NCBI GenBank assembly: GCA_051650105.1
Contig: JBOFIJ010000017.1
Span: 1 to 64,000, forward strand
Source: CAMWXW01 sp051650105
Lineage (GTDB): Bacteria > Desulfobacterota > Desulfovibrionia > Desulfovibrionales > Desulfovibrionaceae
Direction: 5' to 3'
Length of the DNA: 64,000 bases
Of the stretch, positions 45,680 through 54,877 are shown one piece after another. The translations under genes were made by a program, and so were the position numbers. Within the stretch, counting starts at the first letter, position 1; the number at the start of each line of letters is the position of its first letter. Below the pieces are notes generated by a model that was given only the letters and a program-made list of their open reading frames with translations, was not told the DNA's origin and searched no databases.

Positions 45680-48600
45680 ATGAATACGGGAGCAATAACA
45701 ACAAGTGCTTTAGTTGCGAATACTTTGGAAGTAGCAAGTGGAGTCGAAGCAACGGGTGATACCCAAAGGATCTCTGTTAGAGTATCTGTTGTTGAGAGAA
45801 GGCAAACTCTTTTTGAGGGGCTTTCTCATTCTTTGATTTCTGAGAGACCGATTTTTCAAAGGCATATACAAAGTCAGTGGTCCCCAAATGGGTGCGCACC
45901 ACTAATTCTCGAAGCTGCTGGTCTTCAGCTAGAACGTTTTCAAAATATGTTAGGTCAGGAAGGGTATTCTCCAGAGAACGTACTAAGAGTGTTCAATCGT
46001 GATAAGCGTGAGACAGTTGAGAAAGTTCTTGCTCTTCTTTCTACTAAGGGAATAGATGAATTTACTAGAGAATTTGATGTTTGTAGTTATTTGAATGTAT
46101 TGTATAAAGAATTGCAAAAGTTTGTATCTGTATGTCCTTCTCTTTCCGAAAAGATTTCTTTTTCACTAGCATTACTCACCTCATTATGTGAAGAACATCA
46201 TCTTATTCCATCTTCTCAAGAGCGACGGGCACAGCAAGCAGATAGGGTGGTTACGGGTGCAACTGGAACTGTGCCATCCTCTGTGGCTGTGGAAGAAGGA
46301 AGAAGTGGAAGACGAAGTCGATCTCCTGAGCAACGTCTCGTTTGTGAGATCGAAAATCGTTTACAATCCATGCTAGTATTTTCTGTAGAGGATGTTGTCA
46401 CTTTTTGCCAAGAAATGAATAAATACAGTTCGGTATTGCTTTCTACTTCTCTTGCGAAGCTGTGTATAAATAAATTGAGCCTTTTTCTTAAGAATTATCG
46501 TGTTGTTGAATCTAGTAGAGGTTATTATAGGTGTCTTGAATTGATAAAAGTTTTTATTGAGAATGTTACTTCTAGTCGAGTTCTTGAGTGTGATCTTGGA
46601 TTTGCTTCTTTTACAGGATATATTAAAAAACTTGTTGACAGATATATTGCAAAACATGCACATACAGCAGCTAGGTTTGAATCATTGTCCGATGCTAGTG
46701 TGCAAGAGGTAACGTGGTTTAGTGGTTTTACTTTTTCAAGTATGGGAAGAAGGCATTCTTCTGAAAGTAGAAGGACATCTGTTAATTTGGGGGAAAGCCC
46801 AGTATTGCTATCAGCTGGTGAAAGCGTTAGATATATCAATGAAACGAGAATAGATGATATGGCATCTTTAGGCCAGTATTTGACAGCAGTATCTTCTCTG
46901 GATTTTACTAAAAATAGTAGGCTTGTGAGCCTTGTAATTGATAGACTGAAGAATCTTGAAGAAAGTTTGATTCAGCAATGTCTATACGCATCAAAATCAG
47001 TTATTTTATCTTTACAGAGTCTTTTAGCCGTACTGTTGAGTCATGAAAAAAGACAAGAGCATCGCACAGGAAGATCAAGTTGTGTTGAAGGTATACAGAG
47101 CTTACAAGCAGAAATCGCTCGGAGTATTCAGTCTCATAATGTTGGCGTTATGAGGCGGATGAGAGAGTCTGAATATGGGAGTGAAGTAGTACGGGCATTG
47201 GAGCAGATGATAATGGATTCAGAATCTTCTCTGAGTGCTGTTGCTGAGGCATTCTCTTCTGGAACAAGTATTATGTTGGAAGAGTCTACAGTGCAGGCTG
47301 TGATACAAGCAATAAAGTTTGGAATGCGATATTGTCAAACATCGGGTATTGTATTGTCTGATCGCGTTCTGCATTCTATTCGCAATACACTGAAAGAGGC
47401 ACAAAGAGTTCTTCCTTTGCATAGTCCTTTGAGAAGTGAGACTAGACAATTGTTGGATAATGTAAATGCCATATTAGATACGAGACGAATGGGTGGTGTG
47501 GGATCTTTTGGTATAGTGTTAGAACCAGGTGATGAGGAATCATTAATAAAGTATGCTGGGGCAATAATATTAGATACCCACCAATTGTTGGTATCATTCA
47601 TAAAGAGTGTTATGGTGCGTTCTCATGTTAACTCTATTCGTCTCACAACAGCTGTTATCAAAGTATTAAGCGAAAGTGAACTATCTGGTTCATTATTAAG
47701 CCTTTGTAAGCAGGGGGGTGAGTCTACACTGCAGGTACTAAGAGGATATTTATTGGGGATACTTAATGAGAGAGATAATGATACTTCTGAGGGAAAGAGA
47801 GAAACAGCAATATTATTGCCAATTCTTTCAGTAGTTCGTCGTTTAGTAGCTCTTGTCGATTCTGTGTTGAGAGAGAGAACTTCTTCAGGAAGTAGTGCAG
47901 TAGGTGGTACTACTCAAGGGCGTAGGGAAAAAATGGCTTCTTTTAAGATTTCTGTTTTTCGTGCGGACTCAAAAGAGGCTGTGCATACAGGAGTTTTTGT
48001 TGAAGGGACACGGGATATTGGTACAGGAGGAGAGAGGAGAGAAAGTATAAAGAGTGATAAAGCATGGGGAGGAGCGCCTGGAAGAGATGGAAGAGTTGCG
48101 GTAGAAATGAGAGGTGCTGTTGGTGGGGAAGAAAGACTTCCTTTACATTTAAGAAGATTGAGTGTACAAGAACCACAGTATGAGTATGAAGGGCAAAGAA
48201 CAGGTATGCAAGGAAGAAGGCAAGTTCCTAGAAGAAGAGATAGTGGTACTGAGAGAGGACTAGAAGGTATAGCTGGTATGCTGGGAGAAGTAAGTCATTC
48301 TGGAGCACCTCTTGTAGCTGGTACTGGTGAGCCAAGTTTTGCTCCAGGAAGGGTTGTCTTTATTGCCCGAGAAAATGAGGATGTTGCTGCAGTTCCTGCA
48401 GGGGATGCCAGAGTGGTAGCTATGTTTGAACAAAATACAAGAATGCGATATTCATACGTGCATAGATATATTGATATACGAACAAGTGCCAATGGAAGAT
48501 CTATGCCTGTACTACATAAAATAAAGGTGTTAGATCCAAATGGATATCTAAAACGTGATACTTGGAGAAGTGTTGAAAGTGTTCCACAACCACGAGTAGA

Positions 48601-48802
48601 AACACTGACAATACCAACATCACCTCATAGAGGGGGAGGGATGAGAATGAATACGTATTCCTTTGATAGTGTGATTGAAGTAAATAGAGCCAGAATAAGA
48701 CCGGTAAGAGAGGAAAGATCTCCACCTACTGCACAAGTGGGGTTAAGACGAGAATCTAGTAGGCACAGAAATTCTAGTAGAGCATCCTTCCTTAATATAT
48801 AG
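45680..48802 (+). CDS. large orphan protein, candidate host-directed effector
   Basis: 1040 residues with no signal peptide and no transmembrane helix. I do not recognise a known homologue. The ATG at 45680 has GAGGGAG upstream; a GTG 17 codons earlier is possible but lacks one. Residues about 67-178 resemble a eukaryotic RhoGAP domain in layout (GYSPENVLRVFNRDKRETV with an Arg at 103, then FDVCSYLNVLYKELQKF). Residues 180-790 are helical segments with Ser/Arg-rich linkers. The last 250 residues are Arg/Ser/Gly-rich and disordered. Seven RRxS/T sites are scattered along it (40, 357, 364, 786, 825, 852 and 1023). It appears more G-rich than neighbouring genes. A strong terminator follows. Confidence 0.7.
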   Translation: MNTGAITTSALVANTLEVASGVEATGDTQRISVRVSVVERRQTLFEGLSHSLISERPIFQRHIQSQWSPNGCAPLILEAAGLQLERFQNMLGQEGYSPENVLRVFNRDKRETVEKVLALLSTKGIDEFTREFDVCSYLNVLYKELQKFVSVCPSLSEKISFSLALLTSLCEEHHLIPSSQERRAQQADRVVTGATGTVPSSVAVEEGRSGRRSRSPEQRLVCEIENRLQSMLVFSVEDVVTFCQEMNKYSSVLLSTSLAKLCINKLSLFLKNYRVVESSRGYYRCLELIKVFIENVTSSRVLECDLGFASFTGYIKKLVDRYIAKHAHTAARFESLSDASVQEVTWFSGFTFSSMGRRHSSESRRTSVNLGESPVLLSAGESVRYINETRIDDMASLGQYLTAVSSLDFTKNSRLVSLVIDRLKNLEESLIQQCLYASKSVILSLQSLLAVLLSHEKRQEHRTGRSSCVEGIQSLQAEIARSIQSHNVGVMRRMRESEYGSEVVRALEQMIMDSESSLSAVAEAFSSGTSIMLEESTVQAVIQAIKFGMRYCQTSGIVLSDRVLHSIRNTLKEAQRVLPLHSPLRSETRQLLDNVNAILDTRRMGGVGSFGIVLEPGDEESLIKYAGAIILDTHQLLVSFIKSVMVRSHVNSIRLTTAVIKVLSESELSGSLLSLCKQGGESTLQVLRGYLLGILNERDNDTSEGKRETAILLPILSVVRRLVALVDSVLRERTSSGSSAVGGTTQGRREKMASFKISVFRADSKEAVHTGVFVEGTRDIGTGGERRESIKSDKAWGGAPGRDGRVAVEMRGAVGGEERLPLHLRRLSVQEPQYEYEGQRTGMQGRRQVPRRRDSGTERGLEGIAGMLGEVSHSGAPLVAGTGEPSFAPGRVVFIARENEDVAAVPAGDARVVAMFEQNTRMRYSYVHRYIDIRTSANGRSMPVLHKIKVLDPNGYLKRDTWRSVESVPQPRVETLTIPTSPHRGGGMRMNTYSFDSVIEVNRARIRPVREERSPPTAQVGLRRESSRHRNSSRASFLNI

Positions 48803-48810
48803 TGTTATAT

Positions 48811-48853
48811 TATAAAAGATGAGATTGTACGTCGTGCAGTCTCATCTTTTATA
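48811..48853. terminator. bidirectional terminator between convergent genes
   Basis: Arms TATAAAAGATGAGA and TCTCATCTTTTATA surround a 15-base spacer. A/T runs on both sides let it serve both the plus-strand effector-like gene and the minus-strand fdhAB operon. Confidence 0.85.
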
Positions 48854-48867
48854 TATTGTATAGAGAG

Positions 48868-49614
48868 TTATGCTGGTTTTTTCCCGCCACCAAGAGTTGC
48901 AAAGAATTGTCTTCTGGATAAGTCTTTTTTCTCATCGGTTTTGTCACTAGCATCAGCAACGGCATATTCATAGTAATCACTTGGAGGAAATGTGTATAAA
49001 TAGATGATTCGCACAGAGTTTGGATCGCCAAGTTGTGCTTGTGGATATCGAGGCTTAACTTCTTCTAGACGTTTGTGTGCAAGAGCATACATTTCATCAT
49101 ATGTTCCATAGTTCATGCATCCAGAATGGCATGTCAAAACGCAAGATGGAATCATTCCTTCTTGAATACGGTCGAAGCACAAATTACATTTGCTAACAAG
49201 TTTTGTTTTTTCATCTCTTCTAGGAATATTATAGGGACATGCTTCACGAACATCTTCAAAATTAGTGAGTTCTTTTGTTTTTTCGTGATATAGGACAATA
49301 CCTGTTGCTGGATCTGTTGTAATAGCGCCTTCCACATTCATATCAGCTTCTGCTTGGCATGGAGCATCAAAACAATGTCTACACTGTTCAGGAAAAAAGA
49401 GCCATTCTACTTTATTGTTATATTCTTTTTCTTCAAAACGAACAAGTTTGAATTGTTCAGGGTTAAGATCTGGTGGATTCTGATAACTACCAGTATTCTT
49501 TGTAGGGATGGTTGGTTGGTCTTTCCATTGTTCACAAGCAACTTGGCATCCTTTACATGCATCACATGCACTAAGATCAATAAAAAATCCTAAACCACTA
49601 TTGTCTTCTTTCAT
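48868..49614 (-). CDS. fdhB: formate dehydrogenase iron-sulfur (beta) subunit
   Basis: 248 residues with four 4Fe-4S cluster motifs: CDACKGCQVACEQW, CRHCFDAPCQAEAD, ACPYNIPRR and CNLCFDRIQEGMIPSCVLTC. This matches the small subunit of the periplasmic tungsten/molybdenum formate dehydrogenases of Desulfovibrio. It lacks the C-terminal membrane anchor seen in E. coli FdnH, so the enzyme is probably soluble and passes electrons to periplasmic cytochromes. It lies ten bases downstream of fdhA. It has no signal of its own, so export would ride on the Tat signal of FdhA. Confidence 0.92.
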   Translation of the reverse strand: MKEDNSGLGFFIDLSACDACKGCQVACEQWKDQPTIPTKNTGSYQNPPDLNPEQFKLVRFEEKEYNNKVEWLFFPEQCRHCFDAPCQAEADMNVEGAITTDPATGIVLYHEKTKELTNFEDVREACPYNIPRRDEKTKLVSKCNLCFDRIQEGMIPSCVLTCHSGCMNYGTYDEMYALAHKRLEEVKPRYPQAQLGDPNSVRIIYLYTFPPSDYYEYAVADASDKTDEKKDLSRRQFFATLGGGKKPA

Positions 49615-49624
49615 AAATGCCTCC

Positions 49625-52600
49625 TTATACTTTTTCTATATTGACAAGAAAGACTTTTGATTCCTGTATTCCCGTATTTGGTTCGCCAATATATGCAGTA
49701 AGGTGGTTTGCGGCATCACCAGCGTCTGGAGTTGTCCAACTGAAATGCCAAGGAAGATTGACAACTTCAGTTTTTTCTCCTTCAATCTCAAGAGTATGAA
49801 GTCTTTTTGTGACCATGGCAACAGCTTCAACATTACCGCGGATACTGGATATTCGGATTTTTTCGCCGTTTTTAACACCAATTTTTTCAGCTAAAGTATC
49901 ACTCAATTCACAAAAAGCTTCAGGCTGTGTTTGTAATAGCCAAGGAAGATTTCTACTAAGAACACCAGTTTGCCAATGCTCTGCTAGCCTTGATGTTGTA
50001 GCTACATAGGGATACTCTTTTTTTGTTCCAATTGGATTTGGATACTTTAAATAAACAGGGGAATTGAGTTGTTTGGACAATGGATTCATAGCAAGAGGAG
50101 TTTCAATAGGTTCATAGTGTTCTGGAATAGGTCCATCAAGTAATCCAGTTGTATAGAGTTGACCATGTCCATGTTGTAACATTATAAACGGATATTTCGT
50201 TCCAGGAGCTGAAGTAGGTCCATCTGGAATATCTCCAATCCATTTTTCATCAACCCACTCTATAACAGCCCTAGAAGGATCCCAAGGTTTTCCTTTTAAA
50301 TTGATACCAGCAAGATTATAAAGAATACGTCTATTCATTGGCCATACCCACGCCCAATTTGGGAACATATTGATATTTTCTTGAATAGGCGTACGTTTTT
50401 TACTCGTTCTTGCCATCATATTGCCGTTATCTGTGTATGAACCAGAATAGATCCAATTTCCAGATGCTGTTGAACCATCACTTGTGAGAAAAGCGAAGCT
50501 GGGAACTTGTTGACCTTTCTTAAAAGACTGTCCATTAACAGTTGTGTCTCTGGTGAAATATCCGTTTAATATTTTTGCGACGGCGTGTGCGTCAAAATCG
50601 GAAGGATGGTCTTTCTTTCTCCAAGAATCTATATCTAAAGAAAGTACGGCTTTAGGTGAAGCACCGCCCTTTTTGTAGCGTTCTTTTACAGCAGTCATAA
50701 GCCTAAGAATAATATCCCCATCTGGTAAAGATTGGGCATGTGGTTTTGGTCCTGCATATCTCCATTGAAGAGCTCTTTCAGAATTCACAACAGAGCCTTC
50801 TTTTTCAATAGAAACAGCACAAGGTAAGAAGAAAACTTCTGTTTTTATTTCTTTTGGATTAACACCAGGTCCTTTCCAAAAAGAGCCCGTTTCGTTTTCA
50901 AAAACATTAACATTAACAAGCCAATCTAGTTGTGCAAGAGCTTTCCTACTTTGATTACTGTTAGGGCTACTTGAAGCAGGGTTCATTCCCCAGACAAAGA
51001 AACCCTCTATATCGCCTTGTAACATATTATTGAACATTTGTATCCACATATAACTTGTGGCTGGTGTATGAGCATCTAGTTTTGGCATAAGGGCATATGC
51101 TTCCTCTGGTGAAAGAGTTGGGTACATTGCTTTCAATAAACTTGTAATATACTTTGGTCTATTTTGCCACCAGTTAACACTTTTTGGATCATTGGAAGTT
51201 GGTGTAGTTGTTTTTTGATATTCAAGTAGTGTTTCTTGGTCAGAACGTAACATAGGTAAATATCCAGGTAGTATATCTGAGAGAACAGCTAAATCGGTAG
51301 CACCTTGCACATTAGATTCTCCGCGAAGAGCATTAACTCCGCCACCAGAAAGACCAATATTACCAAGAAGTAATTGCACCATGGCCATACACCTGATATT
51401 CTGAACACCCACAGAATGTTGAGTTTGTCCAAGCGCATACATAATTGTTCCAGCTTTGTTAGCAACGCCAGTTTTTGTAAATTCTGCAAAGATTGTAGTA
51501 ATTTCATTAGCAGGGATCCCAGTAATGGCAGAAGCATGGTCTATTGTATAACGTTTATAGTGTTTTTTCATTAAAGAGAGAACGCATCGTTTATGTTTCA
51601 TCGTTTCATCGCGTAGTGGAATGCCTTCTTTATCAAGATCGAATTTCCAAGACTCTTTGTTGTACACTCTTTTTTCTGGATCAAGGCCACTAAAGAGTCC
51701 GTCTTCAAAAGAGAAATCCTCACTGACAATAAAAGAAGCATTCGTATATGCTTTAACATACTCTTTTTGTATAAGATTTTTAGATAATATATAATTTATG
51801 AAGGCACCAAAAAATGCTATGTCTGTGCCTGGACGGATTTGTGCGAAGATATCACATACCTGTGATGTTCTTGTGAACCGTGGGTCTATATGAATAACTT
51901 TAGCACCTCGTTTTTGTGCTTTAAGAACCCACTTCATAGAAATAGGATGATTTTCTGCAGGATTTGCTCCAGAAATAAGAATACAATCACTATTAGAAAT
52001 ATCTATCCAGGAATTCGTCATAGCACCTCTTCCAAACGACTCTCCCAGAGCCGGTACAGTGGAGCTATGTCAGAGCCTGGCTTGGTGTTCAACATAGACT
52101 AAGCCCATAGATCTCATCGCTGCTTGAATAGTCCAGCATTCTTCACTATCAAGAGCAGCAGAACCAATATGAGCAATTTTCATGGTTCTGTTGACAACCT
52201 GGCCATAAAGGTTTGTCTTTGTGAAGCTTTTATCTCGTGTTTTTTGAATTTTTTCTGCAATACGAGTAAATGCGTCTTCCCATGAAAGAGGAATCCATTT
52301 ATCACTATATGCAGCTCTATACATGGGTTGTTCAGGTCTTTTAGGATTATCTGCTAAAGAAAATATTGCAGCTCCTTTGGCGCAGAGAGCACCTTCACTA
52401 ATTGGGTGATCGGGATTTCCTTCAACATTGATAGCCTTTTTTTTATCATCAAAGGAAACAATAAGACCACATCCAACAGCACAATAACAACAGATTGAAG
52501 TTGTTTGCTTGGTATTTGCTAGTTTAAATTCTTTGCTTTTAGCGTACAGGGAATCGAGTGAAAAATGTAATCCAGAAAAAGCAACAATACCAGCAGTACT

Positions 52601-52648
52601 ACCCATTTGTAAAAAATGTCTTCTTGAAACAGGCATGGGAGCCTCCAT
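49625..52648 (-). CDS. fdhA: formate dehydrogenase catalytic (alpha) subunit, selenoprotein
   Basis: Oxidises formate to CO2 at a molybdopterin (W/Mo) centre in the periplasm. 1007 residues when TGA at 52072-52070 is read as selenocysteine (codon 193). Before it stands VEHQARL, after it HSSTVPALGESFGRGAMTNSW, which is the sequence around Sec in the FdnG/FdhA family. A twin-arginine signal (SRRHFLQMGSTAG) begins the protein. A 4Fe-4S ferredoxin-like motif (CCYCAVGCGLIV ... GALCAKGAA) and the dimethylsulfoxide-reductase-fold domains follow. It is cut into two open frames by the TGA, but no other defect is seen. No FdhD/FdhE or Sel genes are in the window. Confidence 0.95.
52019..52069 (-). promoter_or_regulatory. 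SECIS-like hairpin for selenocysteine insertion in fdhA
   Basis: Directly after the TGA the minus-strand RNA can fold: a base stem CATAGC/GCTATG (52064-52069 with 52019-52024) and an apical stem GGCTC/GAGTC around the loop TGGGA. Bacterial SECIS elements lie immediately 3' of the UGA within the coding region, as here. Confidence 0.65.
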
Positions 52649-52917
52649 TTAAATTTTTTGGAAGAGCATAAACAAATACACCCTAAGGTCTTATTCTATC
52701 AGAAATATCTTTATTTGTACACTAAATACAGATGTTTTCTGCTTAAGACGAACAGAGAGTCTTTTTTGTATGTAGAGACTAGGTATCAAAGATTGTGCCA
52801 AAAGAATCTATTGTATTGAAAGAGACACATAAATATTATATTGTGGTATGTAAAGAAATGTGGTAAAAGATGTTAAACATTATGTGGAAAATATCGAGAG
52901 AGTAGAAGGGGAAGGGT

Positions 52918-53310
52918 ATGGAGTTATTGTACACAGATATTTCTTCAGAAAAAAGAGCTAAGGAATATGTTATTTTTTTAGAGGAAAGGAAAGCTGCGGA
53001 TATTGTGGTTATAGATGTAAGAGCTAATGCCTTTCTTGCAGATATTATTATTGTCGCAACAGCAAGGTCATTACGACAAGGGCAAAGTATAGCGACTGCG
53101 TTATTACATTTTTCTGGAGAAAGAAAATATGAATATCTTCGGATGGAAGGGTATCAAAATGGAACGTGGATTTTGGTAGATTTTAATGATATAATGGTTC
53201 ATATATTTCAGGAAGAAGAAAGAGAATTATACCGTATAGAGTATCTATGGGAAAAATCTAAAATATCGTATGATGCAAGAATGGGGATAGATGAGCTCAC
53301 AAGGAGTTGA
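52918..53310 (+). CDS. rsfS: ribosomal silencing factor RsfS
   Basis: Binds ribosomal protein L14 and blocks subunit joining under poor conditions. 130 residues. The family core is present: KAADIVVIDVR, FLADIIIVATARSLRQGQSIATAL and the terminal GTWILVDFNDIMVHIFQEEEREL ending LEYLW-like IEYLW. It overlaps the gpmI start region, and the pair is commonly linked in Desulfovibrio relatives. Confidence 0.92.
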   Translation: MELLYTDISSEKRAKEYVIFLEERKAADIVVIDVRANAFLADIIIVATARSLRQGQSIATALLHFSGERKYEYLRMEGYQNGTWILVDFNDIMVHIFQEEERELYRIEYLWEKSKISYDARMGIDELTRS

Positions 53311-53312
53311 TG

Positions 53313-54824
53313 ATGGCACAACCTATTGTTTTATTAATTCTCGATGGATGGGGGATAAGTACAGATAAGGAAAGTGTTATTTTTCACGCGAAAACGCCAT
53401 TTCTGAAATCATTAGAGCAAAAAACATATGTTGCACAAATAAGAACAGATGGTTCTTTTGTTGGTCTACCAGATGGATATATAGGAAATTCAGAGGTAGG
53501 GCATATCACAATAGGTTCTGGAAGAATCATTCATCAAGATTTTATCAAAATAGAAAACAGTATAAAGAACAACTCATTCTATGAAAATGATGTATTAAGA
53601 ACTCTTTTTGAAAAAGCAGAACAAACGAGTAAACGAGTTCACTGTATTTCCTTATTGACAGATTCTGGGGTGCACGCACATAGTAATCACATAAATGCTT
53701 TTATTGATATGGCAAAAAAATATAATGTTGTGTTGTATTTGCATCTTTTTACAGATGGAAGGGATACAGATATTACTATGGCGTGTTCTTTTGTGGAGCG
53801 TTTATTGCAGCATATAGGAGAGTCTAAAAATATTTATATTGCCTCTATAGCTGGACGTTATTATGGTATGGATAGAGATAAAAGATGGGAGAGAACAGAA
53901 AAAGTATATGAATCTCTCTTTTCTACAAAATACCAGAGGAATATTCATGTATTGGACTATATACGAGAAGAATATAAAGAAGGAAGAACAGATGAATTTA
54001 TTCTTCCACTCACGTTTTTAGCAGAAGGGATAATAGAATCAAATGATACCGTGTTTTTTGCGAATTTCAGAGCGGATAGAGCCAGACAATTGGCGGAAGC
54101 TATTGAATCTCGGGAGTTTGTGCATTTTACAAGGTCTGCTGTATTGAATGGATTCTTCTGCACAATGACGCGTTACAATAAAGGAAGTACAGCACGTATT
54201 TTATTTAGTAGAGAAGAAATTAATAATACCTTAGGTGATATTCTAGAGCAAAATGGCTTAAGGCAACTTCGTATTGCAGAAACAGAAAAATATGGGCATG
54301 TAACATACTTTTTTAACGGAGGAAAAGAGCATTCTCATAAAGGCGAGGATCATATTCTTGTTGCTTCTCCTCGTGATGTTGCAACATACGATGAAAAACC
54401 ACAAATGAGTGCATATGAAGTAACGCAGATTCTTGTAGAAAAAATTCTTGCTGCTTCGTATGATGTGTATATATGTAATTTAGCTAATTTAGATATGGTT
54501 GGACATACGGGGAATGTTGAAGCTATGAAAGAGGCCCTTCATGTGGTGGATATGTGTGTTCAGAAAATAGAGGAAGCACTGAGATCTGTTGGAGGTATTC
54601 TTATCGTGACAGCAGATCATGGCAATATAGAAGCTTCTACAATACATTCTACAAAAATTAATACGAAACACACTGTGAATCCTGTATATTGTTTAATTGA
54701 ATCTCCAGAAATGAAATACACAATGAGAGAAAGAGGGTCTCTTAGCGATATTGCTCCAACTATTTTATTTTTACTTGGCATAGAAAAACCAAAAGATATG
54801 ACTGGAGAATCTTTACTTTCGTAA
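53313..54824 (+). CDS. gpmI: 2,3-bisphosphoglycerate-independent phosphoglycerate mutase
   Basis: Interconverts 3- and 2-phosphoglycerate. 503 residues. It has LLILDGWG (metal-binding Asp), the catalytic Ser60 in GNSEVGHITIGSGR, LTDSGVHAHSNHI, FTDGRDTD, AGRYYGMDRDKRWER and ANLDMVGHTG plus TADHGNIE near the end. Two adjacent ATGs (53310, 53313) exist; the second has better spacing from AAGGAG. Co-transcribed with rsfS. Confidence 0.95.
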   Translation: MAQPIVLLILDGWGISTDKESVIFHAKTPFLKSLEQKTYVAQIRTDGSFVGLPDGYIGNSEVGHITIGSGRIIHQDFIKIENSIKNNSFYENDVLRTLFEKAEQTSKRVHCISLLTDSGVHAHSNHINAFIDMAKKYNVVLYLHLFTDGRDTDITMACSFVERLLQHIGESKNIYIASIAGRYYGMDRDKRWERTEKVYESLFSTKYQRNIHVLDYIREEYKEGRTDEFILPLTFLAEGIIESNDTVFFANFRADRARQLAEAIESREFVHFTRSAVLNGFFCTMTRYNKGSTARILFSREEINNTLGDILEQNGLRQLRIAETEKYGHVTYFFNGGKEHSHKGEDHILVASPRDVATYDEKPQMSAYEVTQILVEKILAASYDVYICNLANLDMVGHTGNVEAMKEALHVVDMCVQKIEEALRSVGGILIVTADHGNIEASTIHSTKINTKHTVNPVYCLIESPEMKYTMRERGSLSDIAPTILFLLGIEKPKDMTGESLLS

Positions 54825-54877
54825 TTGCAAAAAATAGATAATTCTGTCGATATTTTACTACATATTAGGTGATCATT

